NCBI RefSeq assembly: GCF_037975245.1
Contig: NC_092577.1
Coordinates: 573,001 to 637,000 of the forward strand
Direction of reading: 5' to 3'
Length of the DNA: 64,000 bases
Origin: Apostichopus japonicus
Taxonomy: Eukaryota; Echinodermata; Holothuroidea; Aspidochirotida; Stichopodidae
This document shows positions 1 to 22,117 of this stretch, one piece after another. Numbering within the stretch: the first letter of the stretch is position 1; the number at the start of each line of letters is the position of its first letter. The position numbers and the translations under genes were made by a program. The notes below the pieces were generated by a model. It did no database searches. It was not told the origin of the DNA and saw only the letters and a list, made by a program, of their open reading frames with translations.

Positions 1-569
1 AAATATATTTCAATGTTTAAATTCAATTGACTTTAACTTTATTTCAATTGTATTTCAATCAATCAATCATATCAATCTAACATCACAAAGAGATCAGATT
101 AAACTTAAATGTGAGAATATCAAGGTTGACAGAAAGCAATATAAAATATGTATAAATTCACAAGGAATAGAACAGAGGACAGATCATTGATTGAGCGGAC
201 TACTGAGAAAGTTTAAAAAGAAAACTTGTGGAATAGAAGTCCCAGTTGAGCAAAAAATGAATAGTTCCAAAGAAAAGACAAGACAAAGAAAGAACTGATA
301 CTCTAAGAAGACAAATGGGACCCAAATGCCTTTGCCCCTTATCCACCCCACAATGTACTGACAGCCTATCCACCCCACAATGTACTGAGAGCCTATCCAC
401 ACCACCATGTACTGACAGCCTATCCACCCCACAATGTACTGAGAGCCTATCCACCCCACAATGTACTCACAGCCTATCCACCCCGCAATGTACTGGAGCA
501 ACTAGGGATGTGGAATCATTTTGTCTTTCCTACAATAATATCACGTTGTCTGCTACTTTCTCACTTCAG
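1..569 (+). other. MCM3 intron with 27-bp minisatellite
   Basis: Intronic sequence upstream of the first visible MCM3 exon. It holds about six copies of a 27-bp unit (roughly 341-494) with core CCACCCCACAATGTACTG. Because 27 is divisible by 3, the array is open in several frames and mimics a short repeat protein. I see no MCM3 exon here. Confidence 0.7.
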
Positions 570-9654
<9,085 letters not shown>

Positions 9655-10770
9655 AGTCACTTAATGAACGAAAATTACTCACAGTAACCAGGCTTAAGCT
9701 AGCCTAAGTTAGCCTAAGCTAGAGTTGGTAATTTCAGATGCAAACGTTAGAACTTCTTGAATCATCAGCATCGCCTAAAATGTTGTAAATTTCTATTATT
9801 TTTGAAGTTTACGAAAGTTCCCTGGTTCTGTACTGTCCAAAGTATTCCTGGCTTGGTGATAACTGTTAAATCATGCAACAAAATGCTTTGTGGCAGTAAA
9901 ATGGAGTATGCAACTTACCATGATTTCATTTTCTAGGGTTTGCTGAGGACCTTTCATTAGCTACTGCAGGGGTCATGGTTTAAGTACTAGATGCATTTGT
10001 AGGAATCATGTTCTAAGTTGTGTTAAATGGTTCCAATCCTGCATAATAATGGTATATGTTCACATTTTCTTGGCAGTGCAGAAGTTTCTTTTTCCGTTTT
10101 TTTTGTGCAGTTGTCATATTTTTTGTGAACATCACATATTTTCAGAGTATAGATCAAGTTGTGGAAGGCTAAAGCCTAACCCACCAGTGTTTTCTATTAG
10201 TTGTCAATCAACTTACTAGTCCGTTTCTCTGTCTTTCTGTTTTGTACCTAATGTCACACACCTTTGCCCAAAACAGACAACTGTAAAAGAACATGAGATG
10301 TTAAGAGTGAACCTGCAAGTGAAAATAATGGAGCTAACATTTATATTACTTGTGATAGGTTTATATGAAATATTGTAATCTATGGAATGGGCATAACTTT
10401 GTGTTGGGAAGAAGACCTATGTTGGGCATAGGTTAAGGGAAGGGGCTGGAAAAGGGGGTGGGGACGTAGTGATTGGATTATTGTAATATGTTAATTGAAG
10501 TAGGTTGGGGTGGTATAATTACCCTCATGATACTCAATTTCATGTAGTTGTATAAATATGTAATTTGCCATTCTGCCGGATGTTGTTGCTGGTTGGTTTA
10601 TATGATTTAACATTTTGATATTTGTAAAAGCCAAGAATACTCAATGTCATAAAAGACAAACATAATATCCTGAATGTGTTGGATTATCATTAAATCTTCA
10701 GTATGTAAAAAGTACTTTTCCAAAATACAATTTTCCCTAAGGATATCTTGTAAATAAATAAAGATGGTTT
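9655..10770 (+). other. Probable MCM3 3' UTR with poly(A) signal
   Basis: Non-coding sequence after the MCM3 stop. A canonical AATAAA lies in TAAATAAATAAAG around 10752-10763 and is the first clear poly(A) signal I see, so the 3' UTR may be about 1.1 kb. The end point is inferred. Confidence 0.5.
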
Positions 10771-12030
10771 GTATGCAAATGTTTTGTGTTCCATTATTTC
10801 TACTACTTGTTCAGTTTGTTCATTTTTTTTTCAAAGAAGATACCAAAGAAGAAGCTGGGATTTATTTCAAGAATTTCGAACATTCCTGCTTCCTTCTTCC
10901 GTCACCTAGGGTTACCATATTTTATCTGAAGAAAAGAACAACTTGACGTGGCCTGTGCAATTGGGTATGGGTCTATTTCGAGCCCCCCCCCCACCCTCTC
11001 GTCCGCCGCCCTTCGTCGACTCTGGTGAAAATATAGTCATGAACTAAACATAATTCATCGGGAATGTGTGAGACGCTACCTGTTTATCTAGTAGGCATGA
11101 GGGCGAATTCAAAGAGCCTGGCACAAGAATGCAACATATTATTTTCGTTTTGTGCCTACAAACCAAACTTAGGATGCTATTGCACCGTAGGCGGGGGGGG
11201 GGGACCACCAACAGAGGGGTGGCCTCTCTCCTTTGAGAAATTGTGGCAAACTGGAGGATGCTAAGATGCAAATGGTGCTATATTCTGCAACTTTAAACAA
11301 TGTTGAATAAATTTCGAATATAGATTATTACCCACATACATGTTATGTACTTTACACAATATTTTCTGTATGCCAAGGGAACCCCCCTCCCTTGATATAT
11401 TCTGGGGAGGGTAAACCCCAAAGAAAAGTGTATATGGCTGTGCCCCTGCTGGTTGTGGGGGGTCAGAGGATCTTAATCTGGTCCAGAGATGAAGGATAAT
11501 CCACCAATGATAGCGAATGTCAAATGCAATGATAAACCTCTGACAGAAATGGAAATATTACATTTGATAAGGAATAAAATATCGAAAGGTTATAGATATT
11601 GTGTATTGTCCATCTGGTATGTTGATATCACAAGTAAATCCTACATACAATGAACTGAAAACTATTCCTATTTCATGTTTCTGTTTGTTTTTCTTTCTTC
11701 CTATTCTTTGTTGGTGTAGGTATGTCGGCGTAGTTTAGTTTCGTTGGTAGTTTGTTCCGGTTCAAAGAACAGGCGATCGTAGAACACAAGTAATTAGCTC
11801 CATTTTCAACTTTCGCAAGGATTCCACGCCTTCCAAAGAACAGAAAGGTTGATAGCTAATTCGAAACAGATGGAGTATAGGTCAGTAGGTCAAATAAATC
11901 GATATATTCAATTAATCAAACAAAGAATTAAAATATGAAACAGTGAATAGACCATCAAATCTTCCATTTTTCAAAACCTTTTTTTTTTAGTTAGATAATT
12001 TAACCACTTTGGATCTTATTTCTATCACGC
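10771..12030. other. Intergenic / convergent gap
   Basis: Sequence between two convergent genes. It has C and G homopolymer runs (10983, 11190) and no recognisable gene. The 3' UTR of the minus-strand sulfotransferase should lie in its right part, but I see no clear poly(A) signal. Confidence 0.5.
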
Positions 12031-14755
12031 CTAGCAACCAGTTCCAGATAATATTTCTTTCTTTAATTTATGGAATCTCTGTTTAACGTATTGATAAAAC
12101 TCTATATCGTGACGTAAGCGTTTCTTCATGGTTTCCTGGTGTTCTGGTGAGGGTTCTATTTTGAATGGCGTGTGTAGGATATGTCGCAGCTCATCTGATG
12201 GATAAAATAAGAGACAAAACAAGTTAGTTACCAGGGAAACGAAAAATGGAAGAATATCAGTGTAGGGTCCATTATGCTGGAAAAGCGGATAGAGTCCACA
12301 TGCAACAAGTTGATGCAATTACTTATAACCTTTTAGATAAATAGCCCAAAACCTGTCACTAATATAAAAATCTGATTTGTAATTTGAATGTTGGATTCGA
12401 CTTTAGAAAGGGGTTCTTAAAACAAAATTAATATATTGTATTCCACCTCTTTAGATGCAAGCAAGATATTCGTGCGGGTAAGAAGGTGTTAGCTTAAAGT
12501 TGATTAAGCATTTACCAGTTAACCGAAATAAAAACGTTCGGCCTCTATTCTTGTATGCAACAGTAGACCAGGTAATAGATTTACAACAAATGTTGTACAT
12601 ACTGATTGTTGATGTATTGTGAATGTAACGGGCATTTTCCGTCCACCCCTCCTACCCTCATCCACCTTAACACGGTCGTATGCTTGTGTCTTTATAAACA
12701 AATTGTCTTGAGAATAAACTGTGCAGTTTACTCCTATACACACATATAACAGAAACAGAGATTCACCTTCCAGTTCGAGATATTTTTCAACAGCGCCACG
12801 GAACATAGACGGCATCAGTCGTTCTAAAACCCGAACCCAGTCGGTAAACTCCTCGGTAACACCAATAACTAAGTAATTATCAACATTCTTCTTGGCTTTA
12901 GCAAGAGCGTAGTCTGGATCGTAGCTTTACAGAGAAACAAAATATAAGGGCGTTCAATTATTGCTACCACAACAGAAAAACAAAATGTACGAAAGGAGGC
13001 CATATTAGTTGTCATTAACATGTTAGCAGGGGCGGATACTGGGTAATGGGGCCCTGGGCCAACTCTTCTGATGTGTTTTTGACACTGAAAAGAGCAATAT
13101 TGTGTTCAAAATGGTTCCCATAGTACGCATTCCTTACTTTCTATCTGTTTTGGGTACAGTAATCCCGGATCTACACTTCCAGGAAATCCTGGATCCTCAA
13201 AGGGTTAGCTTCATTTATCACCAGAGTAATACTGCATTTAACTTACTAGAGACAACTGAATCGAAACGAACCTGAATTTAATTATCTGCTACTAGTAAAA
13301 AATGGGCTGATATTATTACAATGGTAGTATTAGTACAGTCTATATGAAAAGCTACGACTTGTTATGGACGGGCATGCACACAGACAACGTTTATACTTAC
13401 TTGCACCTAGGATCGTGGCCACAGAACATCATGATGTTTAGTCTGTAATATTTCCAATTTAAACAATCTGATCGCTCCAAGCGAAGGCAATCATCTAACG
13501 TCTAATAATATGAATAAAAATGGGCGGGAAATAAAAATGGCGGAAAATGCCAGCAGACGATAACATGATATAAAGCTATGAAATTGTGGGATTTTCTCTG
13601 GAGTACATGATATGCTAACTTGCTTCAACTTTGTGATTGTATAATATCATTATAATAGGTGTCCTGTAAACGCGTGTAAGATGGATTTTGATGCCACAGA
13701 AGAGACCCAGGTCATGTGAGATGCATAGGCTAGGTAGAGGCTGAGGTGGGGTCGGGATGCCACAGTGACTGTAACTGACGTTTTTGATCCAAGTTCTTCG
13801 ACTAAAAAATCTTAATTTTTGCAACTCTTAAATAGAGCAACGTTTGGCAAAATAACGATGAAATATTAGAGCATTTCCATTAAGTGACCTTGTGTATTGA
13901 AGTTGTTTTAATGGTTGTTTTAGTTTTTTTAGTGCAGACTAACATCGTCATTCACACGGCACTACCACATAACGTAACCAAACTTTTAATAGTGTTGCAT
14001 AAACGTAACTTCTTGGTGCTCACTGTAAAGAAAACGCATGGAGCGCATAGTTACCTCATTAGGTCTGGCAGCGTCGGGTCCTAACCTGGTGAGTAAACCA
14101 GTCTCATTCATGTCTCCATCCCCGTATCTCATGAAATAATACCAAGACACATATCTGGAGTAGGGCTCCCTCAGTATAGACGCATAAACAGGCGTTACTT
14201 CACTGCGGAGAGAATCAACTGACACTGAACAGACTGGCTGTAGATTAGGCAGCCATTTTGTATGCAGGATATTGCGTGACTGCACCTTGTCATGTGAGTA
14301 TATCAAAAGGTGAACAATTGTAAACACCCTTAAATACTGAGGTAGCTACCACTAGAAATGGTACATGAACGTGGTTGATCAAATAATATTGTGCGCACAC
14401 TCTTTGTACCTAGGTAGCTACCACTGGCAATGGTACATAAACGTGGTTGATCAAATAATATTGTACGCGCACTCTATATACCTATGTAGCTACAACTAGA
14501 AATGGTAAATGAAAGTGGTTGATCAAATATTGTGTGCGCACTCTATATATCTAGGTAACTACAACTAAAAATGGTAAAAGAAAGTGGTTGATCAAATAAT
14601 ATTGTGCACGCACTCTATATATCTATAGGTAGCTACTAGAAATGGTAAATGAACGTGGTTGATCAAATAATATTGTGCGCGCACTCTATATATCTAGGTA
14701 GCTACAACTAGAAATGGTACATGAACGTGGTTGATCAAATAATATTGTGCGCGCA

Positions 14756-14797
<42 letters not shown>

Positions 14798-17700
14798 CTA
14801 GGTAGCTACCACTTAAAATACATATGTAGGTAACTCTAGATATGGTCCATGTCCATGGATGAACAGTATATCGTTAACAAATTTAAAATACTTAAATGGG
14901 GTAACTCTAGATATGGCACCTATCCATATATGAACAGTATATCTTTGAAACACTTAAACTACTTACGTAGGTAACTCTAGATATAGTACAGGTCTATGGA
15001 TGAACAATATATCGTTAACACACTTAAACTACTTACGTAGGTAACTCTAGATATGGTACATGTCCATGGATGAACGTCGGATATTTTAGAGCAACCAGAT
15101 GAGAGATTAAAGTAGCAGTCTAAAATTGAAGATAAAAATGAACGAATAAAGGAGCATAATCGTTTCAATGAAAAATAGGCGACAAGTTATAGTAATGAGA
15201 CGGTGATGTGAAGTAAGGAAATAGTATTACGCTATCATGCTCGGAATATGGCGGAATCCCCGTTTCCATGTCTCATTCAGATGCATATAGCTTCTCTCAA
15301 ATGCCTGTCGTTGCTGTGTTTATTATCTGTTTATCTTAATTGTTTGACGTTTTGTTGTTTCCTTTCGTAACTAGAGACGGATCGATCGTTCTGTTTTATT
15401 TTTTATTTTTAAGATACACTGTTTGCATGAGCCAAACTCATGAGACTCGTACAAAAATTCAAACAGCTGAAAGTATTTATTAAATTAAATCAATGAATAT
15501 CATATACATTGATATTATGCAACTTATACACAAAAATAACTTCTACGTAATGATAACGCTGCGGTATAACATGACATCATGATGATGTATTTATACTATA
15601 CGTGGCTCCATAATTTATTTATTTATTAATTAATACATTAAATAATCTTTCTGACCTTATTTTCCGTGGTTCTGGTTGCATCCAGCATGTATCGTATATA
15701 GTACGGTTCCGGTGTATTGTAGGATGCACTTAATGCCCACATGACAGACACTAAAGTACGACTCCCGCTCTTTGGGACACTATTGAACAGCAAATGTCTC
15801 TAAAGTACGAAGACAAATTATAAAATAATAAATTATATTGTTAAGATTCAGGGGCTGTGGGTGTATAGACCCCTCCCCCCTCCCCTTCAACCTCACACAA
15901 ACTTTGAAAAGCACTTATCAGCCCAACGTTAAATTAAGACCGAACTTAATTTATGGTCAGTTTGATGTGATGACCACGAAGTACTTTGAAGATTATTGCG
16001 CAATAAATATATTCCAAACGAAATAAGAAAAGCTATCAAAATGTATGGAGGTTTGGACTTATTAACAAAAGCTATAAATATTAACTCACGTGAGCAGTGA
16101 CTTGTTTTCCATAAACAGTTGCATTTGAAAAGATTCCTGCATTTTCGATCCCAGGTTTCGAACATACTATGGAAAAACATGTTTCATTAAACAGTATCAT
16201 TGAAACAAAAACTATAAATCTACTCCGATAATGCAAAACTAGATCCTTTCAATGCTTCTCTGCGTATTTTAGTTTAATTAATCTTAATCTACTCCCGACA
16301 ATTGCGACCCTTGTCCACCCCTTAACCAAAGCACAAATCCCTTCCCCGTTGCTTCATCGCCGGGTATTGTATCCCTGCAGTTACACTTGTGGGATAAATA
16401 ATCCTAATGTTATTTGCTAATATAACCATAAACGTGGCTTTGGTTCTGTTAAGAACCTTTAGCGTCTCGGCCTGCTTGGCATAATGCCAAATTGTAATTT
16501 GCATTGGTGTTATACCATAACGCCAACAACCAATGTCTTGCCAAGCTGTAATTTACATAGGTATTATACAATAACGCCAACAAGCAATGTCATGCCAAGC
16601 TGTAATTTACATAGGTATTATACAATAACGCCAACAAGCAATGTCATGCCAAGCTGTAATTTACATAGGTATTATACAATAAGGCCAACAACCAATGTCA
16701 TGCCAAGCTGTAATTTACATATAGGTATTATACAATAAGGCCAACAACCAATGTCATCATTTTGTCACCTTCCACCTCAGCCCGCATCCACATTCCCCTC
16801 AACATTTCTTGTTCTATCGGTTACCGATAAAGGTTCGGAATTGCTCATACTGTTAACATGAGTGCTTCGATGCATGATATGAGAGGACAGTATAGAATGG
16901 TATTAGCATTGGATAATCGTTCCAACTAGATTCTATTAAGGTTTGGCCAGTGATAAAACAATTAACATAACAGAACGTAACATGACATAACAGAGCATAG
17001 CATAACATAACAACATAGCATTGCATAGCAAAGCATAACATAGCATAGCATAGCATAACATAGCATAGCATAACATAGCATAATATAACATAACAAAGCA
17101 TAGCATAACATAACGTAACATGACATAACAGAGCATAACATAGCATAGCATAGCATAACATAACATAACATTACAACATAACATAACATGACATGACATA
17201 ACATAAGACAAAAACTAAATATACGGTACTTACCAGAATGTAAATGTAAATTTTCTCTGAGAATGCTATTTAGGTTGTGGCTGCTTCCACGTCTCACTTG
17301 CAGATAGAGAGGAAATTGCTTGTTGTACAGGAGTAAAACGACTGCCAAGACTAGAGTTGTAATCCATAAGATGGATCGACGGAATAGCCATGAGTTGATT
17401 GATTGATATATGTTCCTTAAAAGAAGACAAAAGAAAGTTAAACCATGACATTTTACGTTTTATATCTGCCGTTATTTTATGATTCTAGTTTCGTAAACTG
17501 ACGGACCGGTGGAAGAACTGATATTTTACTATCAAAATAGTAGCTACATTAAATAAAATTAGTTAGTCAGACCGTCAGTCCGTAGGTGACGAAGAGGCAA
17601 GACTGAAACACTAAAATATTTATTGAGAAAGGACGATAATGAAAAAAGAATTAGCATACCGTACCCCCAGGACGGACATCAGCCAGCTCCTTTAAGCCCC

Positions 17701-18646
17701 CCCCCCCCCAATCCCCCAAAAGACAATAAAGTAAATCACCGAACTGAAGATATTTCGTGAATGATTACATCTTTGATACATAGGATTTTTGAGGTGGGAC
17801 TGATCTGCTATCAAACTATACTGAAAGCCTATCACTAAAATGAAGTACTTAAAACGTAATAGGCTTTCTATAAGTACAACGATGTGTTATAGAACAGTAC
17901 TACAACGTAGCCTATAGTATGTGGATATGTATCGTTGCTTCTATATATATATAAGTACATCGATCTGCTATAGAACATAACTATACCGTAGCCTATAGTG
18001 TGTGGATATGTATCCTTTGCTTCTATAAGTACAACGATCTATTATAGAACAAATTACTACACTGTAGCCTATATTGTGTAGATGTGTATCGTTGCTTCTA
18101 CAAGTACAACGATATGCTATAGAACATTACTATACCGTAGCCTATAGTGTGTGGATATGTATCCTTTACTTCTATAAGTACAACGATCTATTATAGAACA
18201 AATTACTACACTGTAGCCTATATTGTGTAGATATGTATCGTTGCTTCTATAAGTGCAACGATCTGCTATAGAACCTTACTACAACGTAGCCTTTAGTTTA
18301 TGGATATGTATCCTTTGTTTCTATAAGTAAAACGATCTGCTATAGAACATTACTACACCGTAGCCTTTAGTGTGTGGATATCTATCCTTTGTTTCTATAA
18401 TTACAACGATCTGCTATAGAACATTACTACACCATAGCCTATAGTTTGTGAATATGTATCATGTGTGTGTTGTTGGCTTTGTTGCTTCTTTTAGTATTTT
18501 GTTTGATTAACTTACTCCGTGGTTATGTTATATTTAATTGTTTACTTATTTTGACCACATAATCATGGATATACTTTATAAAACAAACCCAAACAAAAGC
18601 AAGTAAAACAAACCAAATCAGAAGGAATATGTAAAACTTACCTCAT
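12031..18646 (-). CDS. UST: Uronyl/hexuronic 2-O-sulfotransferase-like (paralogue 1, 9 exons, complete)
   Basis: Type II Golgi membrane sulfotransferase predicted to move sulfate from PAPS to the 2-OH of uronic acid in glycosaminoglycans (HS2ST/UST/pipe family, Sulfotransfer_2). Exons in transcript order: 18642-18646, 17234-17415, 16090-16166, 15656-15799, 15037-15119, 14055-14202, 13401-13501, 12767-12924, 12031-12194. They join in phase to 353 residues, against about 356 for HS2ST and 406 for UST. Seen: RR then a hydrophobic anchor (about 17-32); 5'-PAPS loop VPKSGSRT (96-103); FIHGH (152-156), matching the catalytic HGH of HS2ST; 3'-PAPS segment REPYSRYVSWYY (175-186); cysteines 218, 226, 240 and 246, close to the HS2ST disulfide spacing; N-glycosylation sequons NAT (77) and NET (196). 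The tail EFYQYVKQRFHKLK resembles UST more than HS2ST. The start ATG is the only good one and sits in a 5-base coding exon. The exact substrate (dermatan, chondroitin or heparan) cannot be read from sequence. Confidence 0.92.
13027..13090 (+). mobile_element. hAT-like terminal fragment
   Basis: CAGGGGCGGATACTGGG followed by GGGGCCCTGGGCC resembles the end of non-autonomous hAT elements seen elsewhere in the window. I found no matching right end nearby, so it is a truncated piece inside an intron. Confidence 0.4.
14335..14815. repeat. Degenerate ~60-75-bp tandem array in sulfotransferase 1 intron 5
   Basis: About six copies with cores CTAGAAATGGTACATGAACG and GTGGTTGATCAAATAATATT, then (CT)n and (TA)n at 14757-14796. 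The unit looks like a decayed relative of the adjacent exon-end array (14816-15080). Confidence 0.8.
14816..15080 (-). repeat. Tandem copies of the 3' end of sulfotransferase 1 exon 5 with its donor
   Basis: Plus-strand unit core TAGGTAACTCTAGATATGG occurs about four times, at roughly 14825, 14899, 14978 and 15038. The 15037-15080 copy is the real exon end and GTAAGT donor. The copy near 14964-15005 keeps an intact donor and still reads like FIH-x-x-V-x-YLELP, but with HGH changed, so it is a decayed duplicate. Confidence 0.85.
16482..16758. repeat. 54-bp tandem repeat
   Basis: Five copies of a 54-bp unit with core ATGCCAAGCTGTAATTTACA in sulfotransferase 1 intron 2. As 54 is a multiple of 3, it stays open as an artificial 18-residue repeat. 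Confidence 0.9.
16964..17210. repeat. Pentanucleotide (ATAAC/ATAGC)n microsatellite
   Basis: About 240 bases of CATAACATAGCATAGC-type repeats just downstream (in transcript sense) of the donor of the membrane-anchor exon, which ends at 17234. It is open in all three minus frames because the 5-bp unit avoids stops. Confidence 0.95.
17855..18465. repeat. About 75-bp tandem repeat in sulfotransferase 1 intron 1
   Basis: About eight copies with cores AGTACAACGATCTGCTATAG and CCGTAGCCTATAGTGTGTGG. Confidence 0.9.
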
Positions 18647-19220
18647 GACTCTCTGATGTGTAGAATAACGTAAACTTGGCAATACACCGACATAATTATA
18701 ATGCATTCAGCAAGATTGTCCACGCTATAGCACTGTGTATATAGGCTACTTGTCTACTTGTAGATAAACGTGTCTATAAGGACATTACGCTTTCCTTAAT
18801 ACAGTAGGTCTCGCTTAGAATAAATGCATCACATATACAAAATATTTGATATTTTGTTCCTTTCAGTTGTACGGTTCGCTTGTTCTTAACGCTTATGTTA
18901 GATAGCCAACTATAATAGGAATATTACCTTGGGTATAACTTACAATAGTCTAAACGGTGGTGAAAGTTTATTCATGCGCGTCAAAGCGAGACCTTGTTAT
19001 TACTATCGGTGATAATAATTGATTCTGCGATGCGAAAGAAATGAATAAAAACTGAGAACTCTACCAAATATGGCATGTCTGTGTGTATACACGCAGATAT
19101 ACCATGTAGCCACAAGTCGGGTACAACGGAAATTACTACGCATGCGCAAGAATTATAGAATTTTGACTATCGCGGTTAACACATGTGAGGTCGTGGGTGA
19201 TGTGACAATCATTCTGTCTC
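18647..19220 (-). promoter_or_regulatory. Presumed 5' UTR and promoter region of sulfotransferase 1
   Basis: The segment lies just upstream of the ATG-bearing first coding exon on the minus strand. Position alone supports a promoter role. I see no diagnostic TATA box or initiator that I would defend. Confidence 0.35.
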
Positions 19221-19230
19221 AATGTTTCCA

Positions 19231-19712
19231 ATATCATTACCTTTGAATCAAAGACTATACATATAGGAACTCAATATCATTACCTTTGAATCAAAGACTA
19301 TACATATAGGAACTCAATATCATTACCTTTGAATCAAAGACTATACATATAGGAACTCAATATCATTACCTTTGAATCAAAGACTATACATATAGGAACT
19401 CAATATCATTACCTTTGAATCAAAGACTATACATACAGTTACTCTATATCATTACCTTTGAATCAAAGACTATACATATATGAACTCAATATCATTACCT
19501 TTGAATCAAAGACTATACATATAGGAACTCAATATCATTACCTTTGAATCAAAGACTATACATATAGGAACTCAATATCATTACCTTTGAATCAAAGACT
19601 ATACATATAGGAACTCAATATCATTACCTTTGAATCAAAGACTATACATATAGGAACTCAATATCATTACCTTTGATCAAAGACTATACGTATAGGAATA
19701 CAATATCATTAC
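19231..19712. repeat. 43-bp tandem repeat, about 11 copies
   Basis: Highly homogeneous units with cores ATCATTACCTTTGAATCAAA and GACTATACATATAGGAACTC, between the two sulfotransferase genes. The low divergence implies recent expansion or gene conversion. Confidence 0.95.
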
Positions 19713-19729
19713 CTGTTCACCTCAAGCTA

Positions 19730-22080
19730 TAGTTAAATGCGTGAATCAAAGAATATGTATTTAGGAGTCCAACCTGTTGGAATTGGAACGCAGTTAACCT
19801 GATCAGGCTAACGCACGACAACTGCCGTGTTAACGTAACCATCTCAAGTGACGCGGACTTTCCGTAAATCAACCGGAAATGGGCCTAAAACATTACGTAT
19901 GCACGTAAATGTTTACAAAAGCTCATTGATTTCTTTAAACTTACCGAAATTAAGAGCAAATCATGGAATTTGATACGGGAAAAAAAATCGAAAATAAGGA
20001 TTTAAAACAATTCTCACATTTCTTTGTAAAAAAAACAATGCACTTCCTCGACATTTTGTATGACATAGTTATAAATAGGTTAATTACGTACGTATTCTGA
20101 ATCAGCTGACGGATGCTAGATCAACCATGTGATCTCATTCTACGTTCCGAGACTGACACCGCACCGGTGAAATACTGAAATTATTCAGTAATACTTTACT
20201 GATATGGAACTTCTACTTCTTGGGCGGTTTGGTGTAACGTTGAAATAACACAGAGTAAATGACCTAAGGCCATTAAACTACAATATATAGGATCATTGGT
20301 TCATATCATTGAGGATAATATATACTGAGTGTTAAGGTTAGTACTGTATAATAACGAGGCTTTGGATAATATATATATATATATGGATCAGGATCTCATA
20401 ATAATATATTGAGGCTAACACGGAACTCAGTTTTAGAATTAGTATTAGGTTAACATAAATATGAGGCTATAGCATAGAACCTAAGGCTCAATGGACTTAA
20501 AATTAGCCTCCAATAAAACTGATCTTAAAATATTCCCACTTTCTTGACTTTATATATGCAACAGTGTCTTTTACGCTCTTCAAACCTGGTATGGATTATT
20601 GATCGGTAACCAATGACCCAGTTATCAGAAGAAAACATATCCGTGAAGCGTGTATTTGTATTTGTAGGTAGAGAGGACTATCAGAAATGTGCCCTATTAT
20701 ACTTTATACGTAACATCACTGATCGGTAACTAAGGACTAGGATGATAACATAACCTTCGGATACAACTTCAAATCACTGACCGGTAACTAGGGACTACCA
20801 GGGATCATTCCTCCCGATCCTTATGACGCACGCCACTGATCGGTAACTATAGAACACCTCGTGACAAACGCAGACAACACAAGTACTCGTTTCTGGTGAT
20901 AGATTTGTTTCATTATTTATTGCAACAACATTATTAAATCATTTTTCTTTCCGAGGAAGAAATTCGTGTGTACACGACTGCTATACAAACAATGCCACAT
21001 CTGAATTCAATAAACAAAACTTAATATGCATTAATTAAACGAGAACCAAGATGGTTGTGTCTTTTGTCATTATACACGTATATACATTACACTGTATCAC
21101 CCTGGTGGCCATTACCACCATCTTTGTCATTATACTCGCAGATTCTAGAATTTTATATTCTTGGGGTCTTCACTTTACATCTCAGATGTAACCTGAAAAA
21201 GCTGCAAAAGTTTCTACTCCATCACAAATAAAAAAGTAAATAAATTCAGTAACAAATTGAAAGTGTAATAGTAAACGAAACAACAAGAAGAAAGGAACCC
21301 GCAACTTTGACGTGTCCGATAGGACACCAGTAAAAAGGAAAGTAAATAATATTTGAAAGTGAAAACTAAATCTCAGTTAAACTTCAGCTCTCCGATAAAA
21401 AACTTTAAAAGTACGTTTTGGTGGCAGTTGGTGCCAGCAGTCACAATTCTAGTTATACAATATATTTATTATATACGGTACTATATAGTAAGATACCAAC
21501 CAACATTACCAATATTCTCAATGCAGTAATTTAAATATTGTGTATATGATATTTGATCTAAGCTATACCTTGCATAAAATAACATCTCTCCCTCATCCAA
21601 AGTAGCATTTTCAAGAACGTAATTATGATGTCATCAATTCCTGGTTATCCCGGGCTTCGACACCATCTACAACTTCAACAACGCTGACGTCAAAGTTATA
21701 GTTCTAGACCTCCGCCAACACCTGGATCTGGTCAGCATCTGAACAACGTTAATTCTGTTGAAATAATCCCAATGCTATGGTACGGACACGAGGATGCTAC
21801 TGTTGTTGTTGAGTCGATTTACGTTGGTCAGCATAAAGCTAAATAGATACTTGTGTATGACGCACTGTGTTCAAATGACTAGTCCCTCTACAAAATATTA
21901 GAATACATGGACTATTAACTTCAAAGAGTTCGTTGCTGGTTAAGTTGATGATCACATGAATCGTTAAAGGGATACAACTTGCTCCAAAACGTCAAACGTT
22001 CTGATGCAGTACCTTGTTTATGATGTCTAATATCATTGTTTCTGTCTGACAAAATAATATTTCTGAAAAATACAGAATAT
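19730..22080. other. Intergenic region between the sulfotransferase paralogues
   Basis: No gene recognised. A short dispersed motif CACTGATCGGTAACTA recurs four times between 20596 and 20850. Sequence is otherwise unremarkable and AT-rich. Confidence 0.5.
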
Positions 22081-22089
22081 TTTTGTCAA

Positions 22090-22095
22090 TTTATT
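22090..22095 (-). terminator. Possible poly(A) signal of sulfotransferase 2
   Basis: Plus-strand TTTATT gives AATAAA on the minus strand, 23 bases after the stop codon. That is unusually close but plausible. Confidence 0.35.
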
Positions 22096-22117
22096 GAAGA
22101 TTCATTAGTTGTAATCT

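Noticed and set aside
11044-11271. Mutually antisense frames of 75 and 66 codons
   Set aside because: Neither has homology I recognise and both cross a poly-G run.
16853-17348. Overlapping minus-strand frames rich in MLCY
   Set aside because: Pentanucleotide repeat artefact; only the stretch 17234-17415 is coding, as the sulfotransferase anchor exon.
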